Of a stretch of 64,000 nucleotides of DNA, positions 57,101 to 64,000 are shown piece by piece. The position numbers and the translations under genes were made by a program. This DNA comes from Diploptera punctata. Its lineage: Eukaryota > Arthropoda > Insecta > Blattodea > Blaberidae. Within the stretch, counting starts at the first letter, position 1; the number at the start of each line of letters is the position of its first letter. A model generated the notes under the pieces. It was given only the letters and a program-made list of their open reading frames with translations, searched no databases and had not been told where the DNA came from. Location: assembly GCA_030220185.1 (NCBI GenBank), contig JASPKZ010010272.1, positions 4,141,501 to 4,205,500 of the forward strand, given 5' to 3'.

Positions 57101-59153
57101 TATTTTCATGCTATGCTTGCAGCTTTACTAGGGAATTGTGGGCATGGTAGCTTCCCGTTGCTTTCCACACCGGTGAAGAAGGATGATGATGATGATGATG
57201 ATGGCCATATGATTTCGGGGACCATTTGGGCCTTAATGTTTTCCGGACATTTGTCTTACAGGTGAGGAAAAACCCTGATAAAAACCTCACCCAAAAAAAC
57301 TGCCATGACCGGGGATCGAACCTGGGCCCGCTGCATGACAAGGCAGCACGCTACCTCGAGACCACAGTGGTGGACTGGATACGGTCACGAATTATAGACA
57401 AAAGTGGATACGGTCACGAATTATAGACAAAAGTGGATTGATCACATGAATGGAATGAGTAAGGAGAGATATCCATTGTTAGTAAGAAATTATGAAGCAA
57501 GAGGAAGACATGATGTTGGGAAACCTAGAAAACGTTGGGCTGATGTATTATGAAATCGGAAGAGCAATTGCCTAATCCTTGGAGTGAAGACAATAATGAT
57601 GATGATGTAGTCAATATGGATTAACCATAAAGCAGAGATGGACATTGTGGAGATTAATATATAATTCTGTATCAGTGGCACTGACCTCAAAGTATCATCG
57701 ACATCGGTGAGAATAGGTTTTGGTTTGGTTATCACTCTGTTTACATCTTCATGCAGACCCTCTAGGAGGTATCTGAGAAATTCCTGAGCATCTTGCTGGC
57801 TATATCCCATGAAGCGAGGAGCAAAGCGTTGAATCTGAGATTTCAGGGCTGTTGTATTCACAACTTGATCTTCACTCTCTGGTCTCCATAACTCATGAAT
57901 CACTGTTGAGAAGGCTAAACAGAGAGTATTATATTAGTACATATTTATGCTATAAAAATGCACTTAAATTAATTTACATAGGAATGCCAAATTCTTTAAA
58001 TTACAGTCTAAAAGAAGATTAGAGGAATTCATTAAACCATATTTCCTAAGTTTTCATTATGAGACTAAATGGTTTATATTTTAGAATAGTTATTTAGGTA
58101 ACTGATACTTCTGATAGTAAATTCAAATATGTTTATTTGATGTCTATGTTTTTATTTAAATTAACATTTTCCAAACCTGCATAGAATCTAATTTAAGAAA
58201 GAAAAATATGAAGCTTTATCGCTAAAAAGTAATGTATAAATTCTCAATAAAAATACTTCTGAATAGAAGCCATCAGTTGGCGTGATGGCAGTGACGCTAT
58301 TACTCTTCAGGCAAACAAGAATTGTTGAAAGAAATGTTAATGTTTGTATTGTCGTTTGAATGGTGTAATTGGACAGCACACTAGTACGGAGAATGAGAGG
58401 TCCAGGGTTCTAATCCCAGTTCATACATTAATTTTTTTTCTTAAATTAGGTTTACTTGAGTTTAGTAAGGATAGCACAATATTCTGTGTCATCTGTATAA
58501 ATCTTTCTCCAATGGCAAAAGATTATCAGAAGACAGTTTCATCTCATCATCTGAATATGATAGCCTTGCTCATTACCTCTGCCAGATTAAGATACTTAAT
58601 TTTCATCATGTGTGTTGCAAGGCAAATAGAATCAAGAATAAAGAATGCCTGATTTATATCAAACTTATAAAAAAGTTTAGACATATAGTAAATGTGCATT
58701 GGGAAAACAATCTCAAATCTTGCCATTAGATAATTGTTGAACCTGCTTTATACATAACTGAGTCCTGCATAATTTAGTTTTATATGTAAATGTTTACAAG
58801 TCCTAGCTAAGTTCAATACACTGGCCCCGAGATTGACAATTTCACAATTTAATTAAATTAATGAAACAAAATTTTCAATCCCGCTGGGTATATATCATGA
58901 ATAGGTTTCAAGAGTAAGCAATGTCTATTCAAAAGTGATTGGACAAAATTACTGCTTTGGGATTGTATATATGTTCACAGACAGAGTATTCTTAATATTG
59001 GTTATGTTAAAATAAGTTACCATATGCATTTTTAGTTTTTATGTTGGCAAAAGTTGTGTGTATTCAAGGATTTGAGAAGTGTTATAATTTGTTTTCCATG
59101 CTCATTTTAATACTTAAACATATCAAATTCAACATAGTATAAAATAAAATAAC

Positions 59154-59202
<49 letters not shown>

Positions 59203-62200
59203 TAAGACACACATATTTTCTCTATTACGTGGATCATTCATTTTTTTTTTCAGCATCTATTTATTTGGTTCTAATAAATATTTTAAAACAAAAAAATCTC
59301 CAAATTAATTTGCATTGAGAAAATCCACCACCAGATGGCATTGTTCTATTAGTTTAAGAAGGATCTAGACAATAGATAGTGCCACTTACAAGTGAAATGA
59401 AAAACTTGTTTTGTTCTCATCATCATCATCATATATGGCATGACAGCCCATTTTGGGCCCTAAACCTTCCTCAGAATGTCCTTCCAGACTTCTCTATTTG
59501 CTACTAAATTCTTCCGATTTCTTATTTTACTAATTCTAATATCCTGCAAGACATCATCCTCCCATCTTTGAAATTCCTGGGGAGAATGACCTGGTTTCCA
59601 GGTTTTTTAATCTGCCAATGGAAGGAGCGAAGGATGGCTCTTCACGACAACAGAACAACGGTCATGACGATACTGAGGATGGAACAGAAACTATGTTCCA
59701 AAACTAGTTTATAGTCAAATAAGAAGAACAATATGAGGCGAGTGATAAAAAATTCTACCTAAGCAATATTAGATATTTTCTAAGTCGAAAGAAACATCTG
59801 TTTGCAGCTATTATGCTTTTTTAAATTTCTACATGATTTGTTTTCTTCTCCTGTTAATTACTCCATGTTTATTTTCTATAAGAAAAATTACTCATTTACA
59901 GTTACTTTGTTTGCCGAAAACAAAAACTTTTGAAAATTTCCACTTATTATTTGCAGAAGGAATTTAAAAATTGCAATTAATTAATTAATTTGGCTTCTCA
60001 AAGATACAATATTATTCTGTTGTATAATATAAAAAACTAATATACCTTTAATCAGTGCACCCTTCATGCTAGACACTGTGGTGTTGATATCAGATAGGAA
60101 ACTGTCAGTCAGCAAATACTCTAGAAGTGGCTTTGTGTTACTCAGACACTGGATTACGGAGTTCATAAAACACTGGCAACAATAAAAGAATTAAATATAA
60201 TAAAGCCACCATTTATAAGATAGAATCAAAGGTTTCATAGCATTTGGTGCATGGGAATTAACAGCGTATATAAGAGAAAAGTTTGCGTTTAGACTGGAGC
60301 TCACTCAGGTAGTTCACTTGGTAGAGCATTCAACTAGAGTTCAAAAGTTCCTGGGTTCGAGCCCCAGTCTGAGCATATAATTTTTCTCTTCAAATATAAT
60401 TTATCCATCATTGAGATGTATGAAATGAATAATAAAAACATCGAAAGAAGCCGTACTGGCTTTATAATGTAATATAAAATTCCCAATTAAATGTCTTCTT
60501 AATAAAGAAGCCACCATTTGCAAGATAGAAGCAAAGGTTTCATAGCATTTGGTGCACGGGAATTAACAGCATATATATGGAAGAATTAGCATTTAGAGTG
60601 TAGATTATTGCTTTTTTATTATTAATATCTGTACAGATTGTGAAACAAACCTGAAGTATACAAAAATAGTTGTACACTATCCACTAAAAAGTAATTGGGC
60701 ACCCGTGAGTTTGGTTGGTATGTAATGCAGTGAGTCAGAGTACCAGTTGAGAACGAGATAGCATGTGGTGCAAAGCTATTGGACTTTGATAAAGGCATAA
60801 ATTGTGGGCTGCTACCTCAGTGGACTGTAAGCTGGGCAATAGCCACTAAGGTAAACAGGTCCAAATCGACAGTCGCATTCATTCTACATAAGTGGAAGGT
60901 TGATGGACATTGTGACAATGGTCAACATTCAGGGCGACTGAAAATTCTGATCAACGGTGATCGCAGAAACCTCAAACGTGAGATGATAAAGAACAGGACA
61001 CAACCAATAGACAGGTGTTTCAAGCAGCAACAAACATGGATGTTTCCATTGGAACTTTACAAACAGAGGCCCATCAACTCGGATACCACGGAAGAACAGC
61101 AGCACATAAGCCACATATCACGAAGACAAATAAAGTTTAGAGACTGTTTGGACCATCATAACTGTACCCTGGAGCAATGGAAATTGGTCCTATGGAGTGA
61201 CGAGTCGAGATTCACATTATTCCGAACTGATGGACGTTTGGGTATGGCACCTACCAGGGAAAAGGCTTCTACCAGAGTGTATAGTGCTTACCAGGAAATT
61301 TGGTGGTGGTGGAGTGATGGTGTGGGGGTGTTTCTCATACTACAGTGTAGGACCACTGGTGGTTGTTCATGGTAAAATGATCTCTGAGGCATACTGCACA
61401 ATTCTGGAAAATGAAATGCTCTCAACACTGTGGCGGTTTTATGGAATGGAATCCTTGTTACTTCCAGGATGACAATGCAAGGTGCCATGTTTCGGTGGAT
61501 ACTATGCGGTGGTATGCAGAAAATAATGTTCACCGGTTGGACTGGCCTGCTCAGAGTCCTGATCTCAATCCCATCGAGCACCTTCGGACAAATTGGACTG
61601 GCGAGTAAGATCTCAGCAAATGCGGCCAAATTCCATTGTCCAACTGCGTGGCATGTTGCATGAGGAATGGTGGGCGACACATTCCAGTGAATATTCTACA
61701 CAAACTAGTGGAAAGCATGCCTAAAAGGGTAGCTGCAGTTATAGCAGCCAGAGATGGCACCACAAGGTTCTAGAGGACAAAACAATGTGCCCAATTACGT
61801 TTTGGTAGATAGCGTATTTTGTCATGTTATAATAAACAATAAATAAGTTTATATTGTCAGCATTGGAATGAACTCAACAGCTTACATTATACAAGTAGAA
61901 AAAATCAAGTAATTGTAAGAAAAGTCAATGTTAATCTTCAATCAAATTTAATATGACTGTAAGTGAAACTTTTTTCTTATGATAATACATCACAAGGACC
62001 TAAAACTATCATTACAGAAAACATATAAATAAAATATACTCACAGTGTTGCCAATGTTACGCAGACCTGCCAGTCCTCCTCGCTCAGAAGCATTACTCAA
62101 AGTACCTCGTGTTCTTGATGATAATCTCTTGGTGATGGACTCAAGGTGGCACTGGTCTCCTATAATGTAACACACTGTCAGTAACTTCTGTCAAATATAT

Positions 62201-62287
62201 TATATTGCTCACCAGTGGCATTAATCAGCAAATTACTTACGAATCTATATACTTACCTGATAAAGATGTTGCTCGACGTACCAACAT
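45108..62287 (-). CDS. USP2: USP2-type ubiquitin carboxyl-terminal hydrolase (short isoform, complete)
   Basis: Eight coding exons join in phase: 62257-62287, 62044-62159, 60046-60172, 57686-57914, 54873-55119, 52195-52273, 50560-50788 and 45108-45195 (1146 bases, 381 codons plus stop). It is a cysteine peptidase of the USP family (C19) that removes ubiquitin from proteins. Visible catalytic parts: Cys box GLAGLRNIGNTCFMNSV with Cys50, QQDAQEFL, zinc-ribbon pairs Cys202/Cys205 and Cys252/Cys255, His box SGTTYSGHYTAY with His333, and YNDSR with Asn350/Asp351. The core is closest to USP2 (DPFWDLSLPI, EEVLDGDEKP, FPKILVLHLKRFS), with USP21 next. Length matches short USP2 isoforms, which are mostly catalytic domain. 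Longer isoforms with an extra N-terminus may start right of the window. Confidence 0.9.
46055..46192 (+). repeat. tRNA-like SINE A
   Basis: tcaggtactcagtggtagag, then ggtcctgggttcaaatccca, flanked by gtacaagagaaaaatttgca and the tctcttcaaat tail. Confidence 0.7.
46510..47670. mobile_element. Long Penelope-like foldback with endonuclease remnants, itself interrupted
   Basis: The outer arms (agttagttctttgactcgcc.. at 46545 and its inverse near 47640) hold actatagtctgca; the inner arms meet near 47195 in complementary copies of KTRRF/ENPKSAIVAHAWSEKHRI-type endonuclease C-terminus. The left arm also contains LINE (46613-46740) and SINE A (46770-46835) pieces absent from the right arm. Confidence 0.6.
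46613..46740 (-). pseudogene. RTE-like LINE fragment with RT motif
   Basis: On minus: LDAILFADDLALLALSE, the RT catalytic FADD box, as in 52929-53870. Confidence 0.6.
48126..48436. mobile_element. MITE with TTAA TSD, piggyBac-like
   Basis: TTAA at 48122-48125 and 48437-48440; ends CCCATTCGCTTCAGA and, inverted, CCCATTCGCCTCAAGAG. No coding content. Confidence 0.72.
48453..50490 (+). mobile_element. mariner-like transposon split by a SINE composite
   Basis: The TIRs of about 38 bp (cagggtgaggcataaacaac at left; inverted right caggatgggacataaacacc) are flanked by TA (48451-48452, 50491-50492). Transposase remnants: FHLDGYVN..WLKITPVSYTLS-type decayed region at 48650-48750, VATVTVNSACYCAMVEHFLL at 48815-48890, then after the insertion PRHVISRFGGMQWSASSPDL at 50070-50130. 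The frame is broken in several places. Confidence 0.75.
48992..50058. repeat. Tandem plus inverted SINE A composite with 16-bp TSD
   Basis: Three minus-strand tRNA-like heads (B boxes near 49058, 49353, 49647; spacing 296 and 293 bp) and one plus-strand head (about 49965-50035). Flanks 48976-48991 and 50059-50074 are actaaaaag(g/a)atgttt, so the array inserted as one unit into the mariner transposase. Confidence 0.75.
50560..50788 (-). CDS. USP2: USP2 exon 7, His box
   Basis: Acceptor ATTTTAG, donor GTAAGA, 229 bases. It encodes HLKRFSPTERFRGKLNVTVD, LYGVANHSGTTYSGHYTAYC and WHEYNDSR. The catalytic His (333) and the Asn/Asp (350/351) both lie here. Confidence 0.92.
50905..51010 (-). repeat. 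Penelope-like terminal fragment
   Basis: aggaagtaacattatgaggt at left as in other PLE tails, then the end tcttacctcataaaagttga read on minus, with tttatgacatgtttcgaaac (GAAAC, ATGTC on minus). Confidence 0.4.
51125..51215 (+). repeat. tRNA-like SINE (family G), truncated B box
   Basis: gtgtaatggactgcatactg, then aggtctggagttcaagcatt. Confidence 0.4.
51410..51690 (+). repeat. tRNA-derived SINE (family E)
   Basis: tgtggtctcgaggtagcgtg head, GGTTCGATCCCCGGTC B box (well preserved), then ggtgaggtttttctcggggt and a CATCATC-rich stretch. Confidence 0.75.
52195..52273 (-). CDS. USP2: USP2 exon 6
   Basis: Acceptor GTTTCAG, donor GTATCC, 79 bases. It encodes TCSKCQVRRKCTKSFTIQKF then PKILVL plus one base, which with exon 7 gives the HLKRFS box. 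It has the second CxxC pair of the zinc ribbon. Confidence 0.88.
52480..52795 (-). repeat. tRNA-derived SINE (family B), best preserved
   Basis: On minus: gcggtggactagtggttatg, B box GGTTCAAACCTGACC, then a complete body to gaccacggaccactcaaatg. It lies between USP2 exon 6 and the LINE at 52929. Confidence 0.82.
52929..53870 (-). pseudogene. RTE-like non-LTR retrotransposon, RT C-terminal half and 3' end
   Basis: From the right: SSWEKINTGIRQGCG (RT block), AILFADDLALLALSENDLQ (catalytic FADD), then the 175-codon frame 53055-53582 with YLGYYLSIWDEKDIPEKITS, LTYGSEAWTLKRQHESRITA and RRTAGYTRWDRKRNTDILNK. It ends in (TTC)n on plus (52929-52953). It is 5'-truncated and inserted in the USP2 intron between exons 5 and 6. 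The most intact copy of this family here. Confidence 0.82.
54030..54600 (-). pseudogene. Penelope-like GIY-YIG endonuclease
   Basis: SVIYQISCKDCNKVYIGKTK then RNLDTCTKEHTRNVENG and KSAIAAHSLLESHKIG: GIY-YIG core with the PLE CxxC insert. A shift near 54243 leads to TVWEKIYIQKNKFRSM. It sits in the USP2 intron between exons 5 and 6. Confidence 0.8.
54873..55119 (-). CDS. USP2: USP2 exon 5, zinc ribbon and palm
   Basis: Acceptor TTACAG, donor GTAAGT, 247 bases. It encodes [40 protein letters not shown] and ends VLDGDEKP. Cys202 and Cys205 form the first half of the zinc site. Confidence 0.92.
55363..55706 (-). repeat. tRNA-derived SINE (family D) with 10-bp TSD
   Basis: Head on minus ccgagtggttaaggcaagaa; the flanks 55353-55362 and 55707-55716 are both tgaattaatt. 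Confidence 0.8.
56575..56765 (+). pseudogene. RTE-like LINE 3' end
   Basis: GKPEGKHPVGRPRMRWENNI, YDLREVDYTGNDWKTLAQDR, stop, then agtgccagtgagttagttaa. Confidence 0.7.
57065..57376 (-). repeat. tRNA-derived SINE (family E)
   Basis: On minus: tggtctcgaggtagcgtgct, B box GGTTCGATCCCCGGTC, then the body with caccggtgtggaaag. Confidence 0.75.
57377..57434 (+). repeat. 29-bp perfect tandem duplication
   Basis: The unit beginning ggatacggtcacgaattata occurs at 57377 and 57406. The second copy runs into a LINE 3' end. Confidence 0.9.
57406..57605 (+). pseudogene. RTE-like LINE 3' end with GAT tail
   Basis: WIDHMNGMSKERYPLLVRNY then GKPRKRWADVL, stop, and a gatgatgatg tail ending about 80 bp from USP2 exon 4. 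Confidence 0.65.
57686..57914 (-). CDS. USP2: USP2 exon 4, QQDAQEF box
   Basis: Acceptor CTGTTTAG, donor GTCAGT, 229 bases. It encodes AFSTVIHELWRPESEDQVVN, then RFAPRFMGYSQQDAQEFLRY and ends PILTDVDDTLR. QQDAQEFL is a hallmark USP block. Confidence 0.92.
58190..58450 (+). repeat. tRNA-like SINE, related to 1180-1800
   Basis: gtttgaatggtgtaattgga then gtccagggttctaatcccag. Its ends share atagaatctaatttaagaaa and its inverse. Confidence 0.5.
59151..59203. repeat. (AAT)n microsatellite
   Basis: About 17 AAT units. Confidence 0.95.
59405..59575 (-). pseudogene. LINE 3' end with GAT tail
   Basis: On minus: RWEDDVLQDIRISKIRNRKN, WKDILRKV, stop, then cctaaacc..ggctgtcatgcca and (GAT)n. Confidence 0.65.
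59565..59755 (+). mobile_element. Penelope-like 3' end (single arm)
   Basis: tttgaaattcctggggagaa, acgacaacagaacaacggtc, then CTGAGGATGGAAC..GTTCCAAAAC and atatgaggcgagtgataaaa. Confidence 0.6.
60046..60172 (-). CDS. USP2: USP2 exon 3, catalytic cysteine
   Basis: Acceptor TTGCCAG, donor GTATAT, 127 bases. It opens with TGT: CFMNSVIQCLSNTKPLLEYL. The first Cys is the expected nucleophile (residue 50). Confidence 0.9.
60235..60600 (+). repeat. tRNA-like SINE A array
   Basis: One head at about 60300-60375 (ggtagttcacttggtagagc, B box GGTTCGAGCCCC) between two copies of the spacer ending gcacgggaattaacagc, period about 297 bp. Confidence 0.7.
60675..61814 (+). mobile_element. Tc1-like DNA transposon, decayed but end-to-end
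   Basis: 1140 bp with TIRs of about 28 bp (left cactatccactaaaaagtaa; inverted right cgctatctaccaaaacgtaa) and TA at 60673-60674 and 61815-61816. It lies in the USP2 intron before the catalytic-Cys exon, antisense to the gene. Confidence 0.85.
60779..61755 (+). pseudogene. Tc1 transposase pseudogene
   Basis: Frames in sequence: helix-turn-helix region (60779-61000), WKLVLWSDESRFTLFRTDGR with the first catalytic Asp, GGGGVMVWGCFSYYSVGP, CYFQDDNARCHVSVDTMRWY with the second Asp, and DWPAQSPDLNPIEHL (DD34E region with Glu). At least three frameshifts (near 61230, 61300, 61420) prevent a product. Confidence 0.82.
62044..62159 (-). CDS. USP2: USP2 exon 2, N-terminal linker and first half of the Cys box
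   Basis: Acceptor CATTATAG, donor GTGAGT. It encodes DQCHLESITKRLSSRTRGTL and ends ERGGLAGLRNIGNT, so the intron falls exactly before the catalytic Cys. Confidence 0.88.
62257..62287 (-). CDS. USP2: USP2 exon 1 (proposed start exon)
   Basis: MLVRRATSLS plus one base before the donor GTAAGT. The G joins GA of exon 2 to make Gly. The ATG at 62287 is the first in frame after a TAA about 30 bases upstream. The start context is ordinary, and this could be an alternative 5' exon rather than the only one. Confidence 0.6.
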
Positions 62288-62289
62288 AC

Positions 62290-62480
62290 ACACAGCACAC
62301 AAGCCAGCACACAATTAAGAGCGCTCCCCCCTCTTTCCCCATCTGCTAGTTAATGCCACATGTAAGCTCCTTTAAAATATATAAAATGGAGCTAGTTACA
62401 AGGTGATGCATTGAGTTTAGTTATGCTGCAAGCAAGCGTTAGGTATGAGCATAAATACACCTTGTAACTAAAAAATAATC
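62290..62480 (-). other. USP2 upstream region / putative 5' UTR
   Basis: Directly upstream of the proposed start. It contains a stem gttacaaggtg (62395-62405) pairing with caccttgtaac (62458-62468). No TATA box or initiator could be assigned with confidence. Confidence 0.25.
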
Positions 62481-64000
62481 AAAAGCTTTATAATAAGAAG
62501 CTTATAAAAATAAAATTATGTTATTATTTTAAAAACACACAAAAAAAAAATTACATCAATATATTTAAAAAAAAAAAAGTAAAGTGGCATAAATAAAATC
62601 CAATGCCCTCTAACTAAACAAATACTAGGTATTATTACTATGTTAATAAGCTATGTGGTATCCATGAAATATCTTACTTTACACACGAGATTTCAATATA
62701 TTAATTATAAAGGAATATAATCTATCTAACATGACACTATCTTCTGTCTATTATTGTGGCCAAGGGATTAATACTGTGTTTCTCCATACAACAACTTAGA
62801 TTCAAATTAATTAGTAGGTTAATGGAAGTTTTTTTTTATCTGTAAGATGAATGTCAGGAGATTTTGTCATATATCATTTGGTCATAATGATTTTCCAATC
62901 CATCTATGGATGATATATCTTATGCAGTATATTCAATTTGTTCAATAAAATAAGACACCAGTTTTTTTTCTTAATCAGTTGTAATGTGAAAGGATGAGAG
63001 AAAAGACGAGAAATAAATGGGTGGATTCTACATGTAATAAAATACATGTTTATGTAAATTTTTAAAAATGAGCAAACAGTAAAACATCTCATTTGTTTAT
63101 TCATTCACTAAAATGTTCTAAGACCACAAGGTTAACAGTTATTTAAGAAGAGTTTTTTTTTTCCAATGAAATAAGTGAAAATAAATCTTAATAATTTAAT
63201 TATGGGAATAATCATTTTAACTTCAATGAAGTATTTTTTTTGTTTAAAAATCTCTCTCAGTTATCATTCAGCTTTGATAGATAAGCTTTGTCAATAAAAC
63301 ACCTTGAACTTAAAAACAATAAATATTCAAGTCTTTGCCAAGTATTTTTGGGACTTGTAAACCCTTCCTAAGGTGGGGATGGGAAGATCTACCAAATAAA
63401 AAAGAGAAATTATAACACTCGGGGAAAACTTTATAAAAACACCTGGTCATTACATAATCCAAAACAATATTTTTCAGAACACTTATACCTATTTACCATG
63501 GCATTTTTACACTTAAAAAATGTTCAGTGCCTTTTTTAATTTCCTTATAATTCATAATCTCTTTATATGTAGTTTATAGTGTAGATTCTTGGGATCATTT
63601 TTGATGGGGGAAGAATATTTTGTTTAACTCATTTTTCTTTCAAGGGAAAGCATTTATTTTCACAGAAAACATTTTAAACAATGTTATGGATAAGATAAGT
63701 CAGGGGAAGGGGGGGAGCTATAAGACTTCTGAATGCAGGCAGTAGAAGGGAAATAAACAAATCAGCTAAGATGACATCAATAAACTTTATCTCATTTATA
63801 TAAATAAACAATACTAGCTTGTTAACTTCCTTTTCTTTTAGGTGTATTTAGTGTTATTATAGACCATGAATTGCCAATGATGTGTCTGCAGGCACTATGG
63901 CAATTTTTTGACAGGTATTAGTCAATTGCCTTATATTTTGTAGTTCTGTATAGTTTTTAGAAGAGTTATAAATGGTTTATAAATAGTGGAATTGTTACCA
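62480..64000. other. No gene seen
   Basis: AT-rich sequence without recognisable exons, transposon ends or tRNA-like heads. It may be USP2 upstream intron or intergenic DNA. Confidence 0.4.

Noticed and set aside
61288..61680. 130-codon minus-strand ORF
   Set aside because: It is the antisense shadow of the Tc1 transposase pseudogene.

Overview
The window looks like a piece of a large, AT-rich, repeat-loaded animal genome. Small exons with consensus GT-AG borders, long introns, tRNA-derived SINEs, Tc1/mariner, piggyBac-like and Penelope-like elements all point to an arthropod, most likely an insect. The 3' ends of several LINEs resemble those of cockroach-type genomes, but that placement is a guess. 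There are no bacterial features, operons or CRISPR arrays.

Three host genes, all on the minus strand, were rebuilt exon by exon using codon phase across every junction. From right to left they are: (1) a USP2-type ubiquitin-specific protease, complete as a short isoform in 8 coding exons (62287 to 45108, 381 codons plus stop), with Cys, His and Asn/Asp boxes and a zinc ribbon; (2) a TMEM145/GPR180-family seven-helix membrane protein with signal peptide, 10 coding exons (39818 to 12596, 491 codons), whose last short exon was not found; (3) the N-terminal leucine-rich-repeat part of an LRRC45 orthologue (3459 to 890, 3 exons), which runs off the left edge. No functional link between the three is implied; they are neighbours in one orientation.

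Nearly everything else is mobile DNA. The dominant class is Penelope-like retroelements (PLEs) with GIY-YIG endonuclease. They are present mostly as 5'-truncated pairs fused head to head (foldbacks), several bounded by 12-13 bp target-site duplications. Their ends carry hammerhead-ribozyme-like cores (CUGANGA, a helix II whose sequence changes but still pairs, GAAA, sometimes a minimal helix III and GUC). Best examples: 36362-36394, 10547-10580, 10850-10883, 15246-15280, 16617-16648, 12113-12138, 2311-2335.

Other mobile DNA: 3' ends of at least five non-LTR families (RTE-like with GAA or GAT tails, RNase-H-bearing copies, one with a TCTAT tail); a decayed Tc1 element (60675-61814); a mariner-like element (48453-50490) split by a tandem/foldback tRNA-SINE composite; a pogo/Tigger-like remnant (30164-30849); two copies of one 3-bp-TSD MITE; two TTAA MITEs; two other long-TIR elements; and at least five tRNA-like SINE families. 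Several nested insertions can be ordered in time because target-site duplications and paralogous empty sites lie in the same window.

Stretches where I see nothing beyond AT-rich sequence and simple repeats: about 5420-6530, 13540-13990, 15100-15170, 16760-17080, 27310-27900, 37800-38640, 38840-39730, 44560-45100 (probably USP2 3' UTR), 45200-46050, 47680-48120, 58460-59390 (apart from an AAT microsatellite) and 62480-64000.
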